A stretch of 64,000 nucleotides of DNA. It comes from Gnetum montanum (taxonomy: Eukaryota > Streptophyta > Gnetopsida > Gnetales > Gnetaceae). Within the stretch, counting starts at the first letter, position 1. Every line of letters begins with the position of its first letter. This document shows positions 34,226 to 46,229 of the stretch, one piece after another. The position numbers and the translations under genes were made by a program. The stretch lies in contig MNCI01010116.1 of NCBI GenBank assembly GCA_015680685.1, positions 1,559,673-1,623,672 on the forward strand. The letters are read 5' to 3'. The notes below the pieces were generated by a model. That model was not told where the DNA came from and searched no databases. It worked only from the letters and a program-made list of their open reading frames with translations.

Positions 34226-34948
34226 TTGGGCAAATGGTCTTGTTTCTATTATAGGTTGTAAAGGGGATGAACTCTTGGAATCTTTACCTTTAAATATCTG
34301 GCATTGGACACACGTCTTAACTAGGTTATAAGCATCATTAATCACAGTGGGCCAATAATAACCAGCCCTCACAATTTTATGAACTAATGAGCAGTATCCT
34401 ATATGTCCTTCATTGTGAAGTTTTTTTAGAGTGTCGTTAGCTTGCTCTTGGTTCAAACACTTAAGGTATATCACTTGGAAATTCTTTCTAAATAATTCAC
34501 CACTTATTAGAGCGAATTTAGAACATTTTGATATTAAGAGCTTTCTTTTATATCTAGGTAAATTTGAGGGACAACGATGGAAGGTTAAATAAAATTTGAT
34601 ATCTCCATACCATGGATCATACAACCGATTGGGAGCAAATGGGATATCGTTTTCCTCATTGATGGATAATATATGAAGAAGAATTGATTCTTTATCTATG
34701 GATGCATCACAATTTTCTGAGGTTGAAGCTTTAGCTATTAATTTAGCAAGACCAGTCCCTCTAACTAACTTTGCTACATTCCATTGAATATCATATTCTT
34801 GAAGCCTCATACCCCACTTAGTGCTTTTCTCACTAGGATCTTGTAATTTGGCTAAAGCAATGGTGGTTGGATCAAGGAAAATAACAAAGATTTTCGAGTT
34901 TAACAAGTAGTAGTGGAATTTCTTCAAGGCTTTTATCATAGCATACAA
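34223..34948 (-). pseudogene. RNase H and integrase zinc finger, family 3 element
   Basis: The first part (MIKALKKFHYYLLNSKIFVI, then RLQEYDIQW and VRGTGLAKLI) is the Ty3/gypsy RNase H C-terminal of RT; its last acidic position is not evident. The second part (KLHNEGHIGYCSLVHK...TCVQCQ) is the HHCC zinc finger of integrase. The frame is open over 241 codons and ends at the TGA before the catalytic core. Confidence 0.8.
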
Positions 34949-34966
34949 TTGCTTCTCTATGAGTGA

Positions 34967-36379
34967 CTATCTTAATTCTACATCCTTTAAAGGTGTAGAC
35001 ATGAAAGCTATGGGTCTTTCACCTTGATTGTTTATGTCTTGGGTCAAGATAGCAGTAGCTGTAACATCGCTAGAAAATACATATAAGTAGAAATCATTTT
35101 CATACCAAGGAGAAGCTAGAATAGGTGCATCTATTATAGCTTCTTTAATAGCAAGAAACACGTTCTTTCTATCATCTGTCCAATGCATATTACTATCTTT
35201 CTTAAGCATATCATTCAATGGTCTAACTAATTCAGCATAGACAAGGATAAATCGTCTAACAAAATTAATCTTACCAAAGAAAGCCCTTAGATCAGTCTTG
35301 GATAAAGGATAAGGTATTTCTAAAATTGCATTTACCCGCTTAGGATCAATCACAATCCCCTCTTTGGTTACTATATGACACAAAAATTTACCACTTTGAA
35401 CACCAAAGATGGATTTCTTTGCATTCAAGGTGATGCCAAATTGTCTACATCTCATAAAAAAATTTCTAAGGTCTCTAAGGTGCGTACCTCGATCTTTAGA
35501 GAAAATAGTTAAGTCATCAAGGTATATAATAATACACTTTCTAATTAGCCCCTCAAAATTTTTGTCTGTAGCTCTTTGGAAGGTAGAGCCAGCATTAATG
35601 AGGCCAAATGGCATTTTAGCGAATTGAAAGGTTTCCTACTTTGTTGTAAAAGCTGTCTTGTATTGGTCCTTCTTATTCACTAAAATTTGGTTATATCCTG
35701 AATACCCATCCAAAAAGGAATACATTTCAACCCCATTCACAATTTGCAATAACTCTTCCATAAGAGGGAGTGGATGATTATCCTTAATGCAAGAAGTATT
35801 AAGGTTACGAAAATAAATACATAACCTTAACTCACCAGTTCATTTCCTAATGGGTACTAAGTTAGAGATCCAACAGGAGTGTCTTACTGGATAAATTATT
35901 TTGGATTCTAGGAGTTTATCAATTTCTGCTTTCATAAGGACTTCAATCTTTGGATTTACAAGTCTAAGCTTTTGCCTAAATGGTTTTGTTTCTGGCCTAA
36001 GGGGAATGGTATGTGTCATTACTAATAGATTAAAAGTCCTAAGGTCTTAATAAGTCTAGGCTAGAACATCATTAAATTCATGTAATAGGTCAACAAGGCT
36101 TTGTCTTTTATCTGGATGTAAATAATCTCCTATTTTAATAGGGTATTGTTTTCCTCCCTTTTGAATCTGAAATGTTTCAATTTGAGCTAACGTTTGCCAA
36201 TTAGTGTTTTTGGATAAATCCATGGCCTTGGTGTGTAGGTTATCAAATAAAGCTTCCCTAACTATGATTTTAGGAGATATCTTGTTCAAGAACACAACAT
36301 CCTTAGATGGATCTCCTTGATCGCTGAATTCTCCTTCAAAAAATAGGAATTTACAAATATGGTCATCATCATTAAACAC
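34967..36379 (-). pseudogene. Reverse transcriptase, family 3 element
   Basis: Motifs in order: VKAIP-like HTIPLRPETKPFRQKLR, EIDKLLESKIIYPVRHS, LNTSCIKDNHPLPLMEELL, FLDGYSGYNQI, KMPFGLINAGSTFQRA, the catalytic IIYLDDLTIFS and KFLCHIVTKEGI. YLDD is the active-site form. Stops interrupt it, among them TAG at 35636-35638, where relatives read W (PWGTFAY in the element near 44490). The region 36379-36056 is a linker between the upstream RNase H-like domain and RT. Confidence 0.85.
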
Positions 36380-36865
36380 TTAAAAAGAAGAGATATTATC
36401 AGGGATAGAATAGGACTTCACCTTTTCGATAATGATTTCTGAATCCCAAGCATTATGCTTAAAAGGGAAATCCAAAGTAGTAACCATTTGGGCTAGTGCA
36501 TTGAGAATATAATTTTCTTCCCTAGGTACATGTTCAATGGTTACACGTTTAAATTCTTTAATAAGTTCAAGAATGTAAGCTTTGTATGCTTTCATGGTGA
36601 TGTCTTTATCATCAAAGATACCATTGGCTTGATTCACTATTAGTTGGGAGTCGCTATAGATTTTAAGTTTGGACAAATCATAGTATTTAGCTAGTTTGAT
36701 CCCATGAATTAGTGCTTCGTACTCGACCATATTGTTGGTCATTGGTTGAGTAAAATTAATAGCTTTAAGAATAGGAGCTTCACTAGGAGGTATAAGCATT
36801 ATTCCAGCTCCACATCCTTTCTTGGAAGAAGCACCATCCACTCTTAGTATCTAAGTATTTAAGTT
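36380..36865 (-). pseudogene. Additional RNase H-like domain upstream of RT, family 3 element
   Basis: Reads ILRVDGASSKKGCGAGIMLI, NNMVEYEALIHGIKLA, IYSDSQLIVNQ and HVPREENYILNALAQM. This is the D-E-D pattern of a type I RNase H like the archaeal-type RNase H of Tat elements. The usual fourth Asp (ADALA) is Asn. A TAG lies where the family usually has Trp, just before ILRVDGASS. It sits between protease and RT, not between RNase H and integrase. Confidence 0.8.
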
Positions 36866-37195
36866 CGTAATATCTGAAAAATTAGCCCTTTGATCATGAT
36901 AACAATGATCATCATCAAATTTTGGTCCATCTCCTAATATTTCATTAGTTAGAATCTCACTTATGTCTTTATCATTTCCTAGTGGTGGTGGGTCACCGAA
37001 AAGAAAGGTTTTTCCATCATGTTGGTGATATGGCAAAGTATCTTCATATACCTTCTCGCATTCCCTAAAAGCTTGGTAGTGTTGAGGAGAATATGTGTAT
37101 GTAAAAGGATTTATATATGTAGCCTCGTCTATATCATCATTTAAGGAATATTCACCAAGTCCTAGTTCGACCATTCTAATGAAATGATTGTTGTT

Positions 37196-37768
37196 TTAAT
37201 TTCCTTGAGATGTAGTTTGTTGATCGAAAGTCATTACCACTTGCTTATAAAAGGGTTCCCTAGGTATAATCATATATTCAGATTTTTCTTTAATTGGGAT
37301 CAATAATTCCAAAAAATTTGACCTAAAGAAGCCCCCAAACTTAGCTCCAAAACTTCTAGATAAGAGCATACCATATGTGAGTGTCATGTCAACTACCAGG
37401 ATATCCATATAACATGTAAATGTAGGGTATTTCTTAAGTTGTACCTTTGCTCCTTTTAATAATTCTACCATAGGTACATTAGATCCATCAAGTTGAATCA
37501 CACTTTTAGTTTGTGGTATCATTTGTGCTCCTAAGGCGTTACAAACGTCAAGAGGCATAACACTAACAATTGCATCGGAATCCATTAAACAGTTATGGAC
37601 ATTCTTTCCTAAAATAATCAAAGTGGTTAGGAAAGGGGGGTGGTCCTTTTTGCTAGACATGGAATTATTTGCGTTTTGTACTGATAATGTGTTAGGACTT
37701 TCTGTGAAGTAAACATGCCTTTCGGGAATTGGGGATTTTTCTCTTTGGGCTACAGGTATATGAACCAT
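37196..37768 (-). pseudogene. Aspartic protease, family 3 element
   Basis: Retropepsin-like: NCLMDSDAIVSVMPLDVCNA carries the catalytic Asp region, but the usual D-S/T-G-A reads DSDA. Downstream come IQLDGSNVPM and MDILVVDMTLTYGMLLSRSF. The Gly-to-Asp change would be expected to inactivate the enzyme. A TAG lies two codons before 37768. Confidence 0.75.
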
Positions 37769-38522
37769 ATCCTAAATCACTTCTTTCATTTCGTTAAAGT
37801 GTAGGAGGTCATACATAGAAATGTTGGCTTTAACTCTTTTTAAGTCCTTAACCAAATCATAATTCTTATGTTCATCCTTGACTTCTTGTTGAGATGGGAC
37901 TCTTCTAGGTATAGAAGGGGGGTTTGGTCGTTGTGGGGAAACTACTTGAGATGACCTGGATTAGTTGTTTGAATTGTTTTGACTAGGAACTCTTCTGTTT
38001 GGAGGTGTATAAGAATTGTTCCTAGTTTGTTGTTGTGTAGCATTCATAATGTCACTAATTTTGTAGTAGCGAGTGTTGTGTGGGTTAGGGTCTCCTACCA
38101 TAACTTGTTCTAATGAGGAAACCTCTTCATTTTCTATCTCATCAGGTACATTAAGGACCATGATAGGGGTTTTCTCATTTTGTTACCCTTGGGTATTGTC
38201 ACCATATAATGCCATGAATTCAGGACAAGTCTTTTCGGAATGTTGCCTCATATTATGAAGACAACAATAATCATCATTGATTGATGCACTTGGTTTTTCT
38301 GGTTGTATAGGGTCTTTGTTATTATTTCTCTTTAGCTCAAACCACTTCATTGGATAGTTTTTGTAGTGAAGTGAGTATTTGGGTCATCTGATCTTGAGTT
38401 TGGGTTGGTGGTTCAACAGAATTTGATGTCCCGTTTGGGTTTAAAATGGATTGAATCAAGGCTTTTGATTGGTCATCATTCAAACCAATGTTGGATGGAA
38501 AGAATGAAGAGGACATGGGGCA

Positions 38523-39251
38523 TTAAGAGTAATTACTTAAAGGTTGAGTTGGTTGAAAGGGAAAAACAGCTTGAGGCATAACATTAGATGTTTGAAAAGT
38601 TGGTAGGAGGAGTGGATTTGATTGCATAGGGTTACTAACACTCATCATCCCAAATTGGGCTTGGATGCTATTCATAATGCTTATTTGCTCTAATTCTACA
38701 ACTTTTGACATTGCACCTTATATTTTTGTTATGTTGGGATCAAATTTGATGGCATAAGCAAAAAATGGATCGATGGTAGAGAGATAGAAGTTGAGGATAC
38801 TATCTGGTTGTGGTCGCATCTCATTTGGCACATAGGCAAGTTGATAAAGGAATCTAAGGTTATAATCCCTAACATTTTCCCCAGGTAGCTTTCTTAAATT
38901 GATAAAGTTACTTGATGCGATAGTAGGGCTTGTAAATTTGTCAAACTGATTCAAAAACTTATTTTTGAATTCTTGTCATGTGTTAATAGAGGCATCAGGA
39001 AGCATTAAGAACCATTGGGTTGCTTTGGTCCTAAATGTTGTTACAAACACCCTGCATGTTACATCATTATGTATAATGTTGTGGATCCCTAGTAATGTTT
39101 CAAAACATTGAATGTGTTGGCGGGCATCATTCATAGGGGTTGTAGGATCGAAGAACAGATTTATGTTTTAAAGAGATTTTGGTATGTCATTGTGGTTATG
39201 AAAATTAAAAGGGTTTTTTACTAAGGGAGTCGGGGGTTGATGGGCTGCCAT
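38523..39251 (-). pseudogene. gag, family 3 element
   Basis: ATG at 39251. The product aligns with the gag at 63223-64000: NPFNF, NDIPKSL, FFDPTT, QHIQCFETLLGI, CRVFVTTF, QWFLML, QEFKNKFL, ASSNF and NLRKLPGENVRDYNLRF. Compared with that copy, Gln became TAA (39168-39170) and Trp became TGA (38976-38978). It continues brokenly towards 37800 with a Gln/Asn-rich tail. Confidence 0.8.
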
Positions 39252-39792
39252 CTTAGTTCGAGGTTTCTTAAGAATTGAACTTAGAAAAAGTGAAGCTTGT
39301 TATTTTTTCAAAGTAAATTGACGAGTAGCTAGTTGACTAGGGGTAGGAATATGAGCTCTTAGTTGAGATGTTTCGTAAAAAGAGTCACTCATAAAACAGG
39401 AAATGTAGAATGCTAATAAACTATGAAAATTAAAGAAAATGGAAAAACATGTGATACTATATATTTTTTATATTTTTTTGTTGATTTTTTTAGAAGTAAA
39501 ATTGAAATTGCAAAATTTTAGAAAATTAAATTGAAAGTAAAATGATTTAAATCACCTCAATTAAATTTCAAAAAAACAAATTAAAAAAAGGATTGCTAGA
39601 ATATAAATTTGGAGATTTGAAAATGAAACTAAAATAGAGTAATAAAACTGAAAATAGGGAGGCAAAAACAAAAATAGATAGTGCAAATCAACAGGAAAGA
39701 ATAATAATAAAAATGATAATTCTTTTTAAAAAAAACATAAAAGAAAAATAAAAAAGGTTGAGAAACTGCCCTCCTTCTAGCTCCAAAAAGGC

Positions 39793-41759
39793 ATTGATGT
39801 GTAAATCTTGGACACACCAATACTTGTGAGAACTCAATTTAGGAGACTATCACCTAGGGCACCTCCTGTAGGGGTACGAAACCCAGGAGTAGTCTCAGCT
39901 AGAAAGGGCTATGTGAAAATAATAATAATAATAATGAAGCTAACTATTTCTAAAGTAATGTGGAATTAAAATGCTTATACTAAAATCAAGAAATTTATAT
40001 AATTATCAAAACCAATTTTTAGTAAATATTGTTGGAGCACTTACTAGAGTTTAGCACTATTTAGTAGTCCACTAATGAAATATTCTTAACCATATGTATA
40101 ACAACATTAATGAAAATAAAATTTGTTAATAAACTTGTAGTAAAGATACATAATCTTTCATATGTCCGTAACATCAAACTTCAAAAGATTCTGCTATAAA
40201 AATTCAATTCCTCAAAGCTTAAACAATATGTGATCCCCTATGCATTTTACGGACAAATCATAATGGTCAAAGTCTGTCTTAAATTGCTTCTCTGACTCTA
40301 TAGGTTGACTAAAAATTTTAAAAGATTTTCGTGACTAACAAGTCAAAACTCATTTCTTAGGTACAATAGAGACGCAGATTTAGTCACACACAATGCCACT
40401 CTAAAGCAACAACTATTTGGAATTTAGATACATAAGCAATTTTAAGTTCATCAGATAGCACATCGCTGACGGTAGACGCAGTTAGCAAATTTTAACATGC
40501 AGATTGCACCTAAGCATAAACTAAATATGTGTTACCATAGATAGAAACTTATACTTGCTATGGTGTTGCAAATGCAGACAACAAAACTATACTTATGAGG
40601 GCAATGCAATGGGGAACATAGGGAGTTTTTCGATTGAAAACGATTTACAAGTTGAAGAATGCAATATGTCAGTATCTCTGGATTTGAGGATGTGAAAGCT
40701 GAAAAACCATAACCATGCTACTGCTTTGAATTATAAAACAATGAAAGTTTAAGCATTTAAAAAAAAAATTAAAATTAGTGCATAAAGTGATATAATAGCA
40801 CAATGTACAGGCAACAGGTTTGGAAATGCTGGAAAATGTTAAATATCTCTAATCTGAGATGCAGAAGAGAGAAGACTGCTGGAACGTGTTGGTGGAGTCC
40901 GTGGAGGCCCCTGATCCCCAGAGAAGAGGCTCTACCCTTGCCCTGCCTTTTCCTGTTCATAGGGGAGAAACCAACGTTAACCGTCGTTTTTGTCAACTGT
41001 GTTAGTTAAAAGGAAGTTCATGGAGTTATGCATAGTTCTGATGGGCAAGTTTCAATGGAAATTTCATTCACACACGGTGGTAAATCTCTTCTAATCCGTC
41101 GTACCACATGGCATGCATTTTACCTAAGTTCATGTATTTTTATTGAATCCTATGCTTTTTATCTTATGCATTAGCAGAAGAATTTGATGACAGATATACC
41201 TAATTAGTGCATTAACAATTGTGTCAACGTTTAATGGTGAAACACGGCTGATTCTGTAACAATCATGGCCCATAACTACCATTCTTCAAACGTACAAACA
41301 GGGCTGACAATGAACTTAACACCTTTCAAGTTCCAAATAAGGTTGGTTGTTGGTTTTTTTATTCTAGTTTGTATTGGGACAGATTTAAATGGTGCCTCAA
41401 GATGCTATCCTACCTTCTGCATTTGGATGTTAACGTAGTATATAAGTTGCTAGTCATCCAGCTAAAAATTGCAGGTTGTCAATGACGGCACGTTAAAGAC
41501 AAGAGACTACTAGCATTTGTATAATTGCCTTTTATGCACCTGAAGTTTTTGTAGCTACTTCTTCTTGGCTTGTAGCAAATTTTTTTCAACGTTTCCCACT
41601 ATCCATTTTCAGTTTTCATGGCGGAGACATACACTTGTTGATGATAATAGAGAATCTTACAAAACATAATTTAGTTGCACTCCTAGCTTGTGATCTGGCT
41701 CCACTAGCTTATTGTTGATAATGGCCTCATGTTTAACATGGGTGAGGTTGGTCTCAACA
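39793..41759 (-). repeat. 5' LTR of the family 3 element (right boundary uncertain)
   Basis: Left boundary set by alignment with 30504 and with the LTR end at 62451. Right end set by CTCAACA at 41753-41759. A similar LTR end recurs at 42140-42240, so the LTR could extend to 42240 or a second fragment may lie there. Confidence 0.55.
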
Positions 41760-42240
41760 ATATGTATAATAAAATAGATATACAAGCATAGTTACTAAAA
41801 CGTGAAATGGAAATGTCACAAAAAGGAAAAAGGGAAGGTTGTGGAAAATGAAAAAGGACATGCCCATAACTAGGGAGTATTTAAGCAGTGGAAGGTTTAA
41901 AAATTCCAATTCAACCACAAGAAACTAACTGACATGTGATTAGGGTTGAAACAAAATGTTACAAGCCTTTATAAAACTTTACCTTATCTCTCAATGACGC
42001 TCTTTTGAAACATGTTGGCATTTCAGTTCTCTTTTAAGCGTTCTTTGCTAAACCACCACAGTCCGTATGTGTCCAAAACTTAAGTATTCCATCTGAATTC
42101 ACTTTTAACTATTTATATATATATGTTGGGTTTGTTTTTGTTGAATTACATCTATGCATTTTGACTACTTTGCAACTATAATAATCTACATGTACGTTGA
42201 TCATGGCACCATGCTAACCATGGCGATGTTGACCTCAACA
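41760..42240 (-). repeat. Extra family 3 LTR-end fragment
   Basis: 42140-42240 matches 31945-32059 (GCATTTTGACTACTTTGC, CTACATGTACGTTGAT, CTCAACA end). Either a nested or older LTR piece, or the true end of the right LTR. Confidence 0.5.
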
Positions 42241-43949
42241 GTTTTCCCGTAGCATGCAGAGAGAGAATGTGGAGAGCATAGTAGCGTAGAAGGCAGCAAA
42301 TTTTATTTAACGCCAGAAGTTAACATGCAACTCCTTTGTTTCGTTTTTCCCTCCTTCCTTCCGTTCATATCTGGTTACTTCGATTGTCTGCACAGAGTAT
42401 CCTTTTTAGTCATTTCCATTTACAATTTTGTAAGTTAACATTGAATACAGTACATTACATGTATGATGTATCGCGTACTTTGGCTTCCTGCATTTACTAA
42501 ATATCTCCTGACATCTAATCATCATTAATTTGGTTATCTGTTCAGCATTCGTTTATTTTAGTAGATATATCACATGCTTTCATTTTCCGTATCCTATGGC
42601 ATTCAATATTGTAATTACTGACTCATTAAAATGCCTGTGGCCAAGAGCAAAGACAAAAATTGCAGAGTATCATTGGAAAGGAAAATTTTAATTGTAAAAT
42701 CTTGTTCCTTCGCAGTGCAATCGAGAAGATCAATTTTCTGAAAGTCGAAGATGCAGAAAGCGAAGGTGAAAGAGCAAAATAATGTTACTGTTGCGAAAAA
42801 ATAGAAGCAAAAAGATTTGCTACATTACTGAGCACTGATACCTGCAATCAAGGTATCATTTACGAATAAAAATTGCGGTATCGTACAGCACCATCTCAGA
42901 TTATATTTTGATATGGCACATACAAACAAATTGAACACTATATAATAAACAGAAATGATCAATCGGATACATTGAACAGAACCGACAGACATACCATGAA
43001 ATTCAAACACAGTAACTCGCATAGTTCTCGGAATCCCTGAAGAAGAAGAGATTTATTTTAGGGAGAGTTCTGATGAGCTTTGCAAACTCCGCTGAGGAAA
43101 AGAGGTGATTTGAGACAGTTGTCGGCGTCAGGATATGAGATTTTTCCAGGCGGAAATTCTTTACTTCTTTCAGAGGCCTCACTCGCTCCAGTTGCAGACA
43201 TTGCATTTATATTATTTATTATGCATCCGTAAAAATCAAGAAGGACTAATTGTTAGCTGTGAATGTATTGCTTGAGAAACTTCTTGTTGGATCCGTTGGA
43301 CTGGACCGTCTTAGATCCGCCAATGTACAGCGCCAGTCTCAAAATTCATTTTTGCAAAATTTGTTTGATATTAAGCCTTGTTTTTTATTTACTAAATCGA
43401 ACTTGTAAGCGGACCAGTTAATTACTTTATATAAAAGTGTTTGTTCCTCCATCTAATCATATTTAAGTTTTATAAACTCTACGTAGGAAAATATGTGGGT
43501 TTAACCATATTAGGTGCATGCATCTTTCTTTGAGTTTCTAAAAATTCTTCCTTGGTCAAATGCAGAAATGATGGAGTGAACATGTCAATAGTTTTAAAAC
43601 CAACACATTCACGAAACCAACCATGCCATGGTAAAGCTCTTTTCATGAGTCTAAGAAGGCAACTTAACATTTACTATCATAAAACATTTGAAATGATGCT
43701 GATACCCAAAGGCAGCAGCAAATGTAGATTTAATGGCATTTTTCCTTGAAATATTTTACGTGGCAAACTTAATGCAACTCTTCCTTGAAAATCTAATTTA
43801 TGCACATTACCTACTTCGTTGTTTTGTAAAAGGTATATGGAGCGTACGCGAGCCGCAATATCCAAAAATAAGAGGTGACTTTCCCTGTTTTAGGCACTTA
43901 GACTTAGACCCTTATCCAAACTATAGTAGTTTTACCATTCCAGAGTTAG
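42241..43949. other. Intergenic region, no gene supported
   Basis: Contains a 67-codon minus frame at 43003-43206 (with SSAEFAKLIRTLPKI) whose base composition differs slightly from the surroundings. It has no recognisable domain and no splice-supported extension, so it is not called as a gene. Confidence 0.35.
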
Positions 43950-43954
43950 AATAA

Positions 43955-44860
43955 TTTCCATGTGCCCGTAGTAGTAGGTGCTTATTCTACAAACTTTTCT
44001 TTTAGTTGTTAGAATGCTTTTTCACATTCATTAGTCTAAACAAATGGAGCATCTTTCTTTATCAACTCCACCAATGATTTTGCGATCTTAAAGAAATTCT
44101 TTATAAATTGCCAGTAGTAGCCAGTATGTCCAAGGAATGATTGAACATCTTTAACAGTATTTGGTTGGTAGGTTATTCCTTGGATGACCCTTATTTTCTC
44201 AAGGTCTACCTCAATTCCTACTTATGATATTTTGTGCCCTAGTACAATGCCTTTGTGAATCATCAAATAGCTCTTTTGCCAATTGAGCCTAAGGTTTGTT
44301 TCAACACATTGTTTTAGTACTTGCTCAAGGCTATCCAGGGTTTGCTTAAATGTAACTCCATAGGTGGTGAAGTCATCCATGAGGACTTCCATACCACTAC
44401 TGATTTGCTATTGAAAAATGCTTAAGACTAGGCGTTGGAAGGTAGCAAGGGCATTGTATAGACCAAATGGCATCTTACAATATGCAAAAGTCCCCCAGGG
44501 ACTCGTGAATGTTGTCTTGGCCTAGTCTTCTAGTGCTATCTGGATTTGGTTATAACCACTATAACCATATAAGAAAATATAGTAGTAATGCCCAGATATT
44601 GTGTCTAACACTTATCAACAAATGGTAATGGAAAATGGTCCTTGAATGTTGCCATATTCAACAATTGAAAATCAATGCAGACCCATCAGTTGTCACCTTT
44701 CTTTGGCATAATCATGAGTGGACTAACCCACTTACTATTTGCAATGGGATAAATGAACCTTGCCTTGAGTAGTTGCTCAATTTCCTCCTTGCTGATCTGC
44801 TTCAGTTTGGGATTCAATCGCCTCTATGGCTACCTCTTTGGCTTCATGGTCAAGTTGGTG
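43955..44860 (-). pseudogene. Reverse transcriptase relic (Athila-like)
   Basis: The minus strand reads PLMIMPKKGDN, SPWGTFAYCKMPFGLYNA, EVLMDDFTTYG (catalytic MDD), LRLNWQKSYLMIHKGIVLGH and GYYWQFIKNFFKIAKSLVEL, with in-frame stops between them. VxMDDFxxYG followed by F-K-IA is typical of Athila-type Ty3/gypsy RT. Confidence 0.8.
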
Positions 44861-45429
44861 TAGATGCAATGTTAGAATATCCTATGATCAATCCCTGTGA
44901 GTTCAAGATATGACCAAGTGAAGGTTGTTGACCATTTTCAACCACTTTTAACAACATATTTTTCTGTTATGGAGCAAGATTTACATTGATTATGAATAGC
45001 TTCCCATTTTTCAAAAACACATATTCCATGTCGGTCGGTAGTGTTTTTAGTTCAAGGGGTTCTTGCTTGAAAGCTTCAAGAATTTCCAACTCTTCCTAGT
45101 AGCCATCATCATTTGCATCATTGAAGAGTTGGTGATGAAATTGCTCTATTTCATCCACGCCGATGACATATGTGTATCTCAGGCTTTAAGTTGGTTCCAT
45201 GTAAAGTGTGATGCATTCAATATCAGTGGTTAGCCATTGGGTGCCTTCTTATTTTGTGGCTGCTACATATAGACACCTTTGAATTTCTGGTTCTAATGCA
45301 CACTACTTGCATGTAGAGATGGATGCTCGTTTCACTAATCAGAATTTTTGCACACAATTGCACCCTATATCATTGTACGTAATGCATAGAACTCACTTCT
45401 TCTCAATCTTCCCAAATGCATTTTCTTTA

Positions 45430-45780
45430 GATATTTTTAAGGAAAGATCTCTAATGCCCATTCTTGCATCAATGATGCTTAGCCATGCCCTTCCCATTAT
45501 GATTGAGAAGTATCCTATGCAGTTTTTCACTTTGATCATTAGGAAATTAGTAGGATAAAACCACCCACAGACAATGGGTCACAATGTGTTCTTCCAGTGT
45601 AGTTGGAATAGTGATGGACTAATCTATCAATTCTAATATGATATTGCTCTTCTTGAGAGGAGGCAGGTTCCATGTAATATACATCTTATGAGAGATTAGA
45701 TTAACCCTAAACCCTAAATCAAGAAGAGCTTTGCATAGTTCATTTCTAGCAATCTACAAATAAATAAGAAGACTCCCAAG
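45430..45780 (-). pseudogene. Protease relic of the RT-bearing element
   Basis: Parallel to the protease of the younger element (49579-50118) at the nucleotide level, for example AAGCCATGCCCTTCCCATTAT / TTAGCCATGCCCTTCCC and ATCATTAGGAAAT. Encodes the C-terminal half of a retropepsin, with IIMGRAW-type sequence in the homologue. Confidence 0.6.
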
Positions 45781-46224
45781 ATCACCTAATTTCCTGGGAA
45801 GGTTGCTAGCCCAAATCCAATCAAATATGACATGAGTGAACATAATAGTATGTATTCCAAGTGGAATTTGGTTTGAAAGGGACTTAAGAGAGTTTGATAC
45901 AGAGGGAGATGGAGAAACAAGGTTGTCAACCACAGGTGTATTTGAGGGCTTAGGTGGGCTTCTAGGTCAAAAGAAAGGTCTTTTCTTTAATTGAGTATCC
46001 AAACCACTTAGTTGATGAACTAATTGTAAGTTAACTACCCTAGTGGCATTTCATTGTTGTAGCTGAGTTGGTAATTCACCTTGCATAGATGGACCAAGTG
46101 GTAGCTATGTTGAAGGAGGAGAAAGATGTGCAAGAGCAGGAGGAGGATAAGGGTAAAAGGTGGTATACCTTCTTTCATGTGGAGAATGAGTTCGATAATA
46201 ATTAGAAGGGTGGTAATGAGGTTG

Positions 46225-46229
46225 GAAAG
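46225..46229. repeat. Target-site duplication GAAAG (left)
   Basis: GAAAG at 46225-46229 is repeated at 53686-53690, flanking the complete younger element. Confidence 0.88.

Larger units (their letters stand above)
30504..41759 (-). mobile_element. Family 3 Ty3/gypsy element with full but decayed gag-pol
   Basis: Minus-strand element. The left (3') LTR is 30504-32059 and the right (5') LTR about 39793-41759. LTR ends share TGTTGAGACCAACCTCACCC at one end and a GTGTCCAAG / CATCAA motif at the other. The polypurine tract is at 32060-32073. Protein order from 5': gag (39251-38523), protease (37768-37196), RNase H-like domain (36841-36380), RT (36055-34967), RNase H (34948-34700), integrase (about 34450-33352). 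All frames carry stops. No matching TSD was found (GTAAC on the left, ATATG on the right), which suggests loss or a wrong right boundary. A second copy of the LTR end lies at about 42140-42240. The domain set fits the Tat branch of plant Ty3/gypsy elements. Confidence 0.8.
43950..46229 (-). mobile_element. Older RT-bearing family 1 relative, 3' portion (left of the nested insert)
   Basis: Minus-strand element truncated at the left within the RT/RNase H region and split at 46229/53686 by the younger element. Its gag continues at 53691-54640. The order 5' to 3' is gag, protease, RT. Many stops; clearly dead. No LTR of its own was identified at either end. Confidence 0.75.

Noticed and set aside
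43003-43206. Minus-strand 67-aa frame
   Set aside because: No recognisable domain, no neighbours of the same gene, length within chance expectation.
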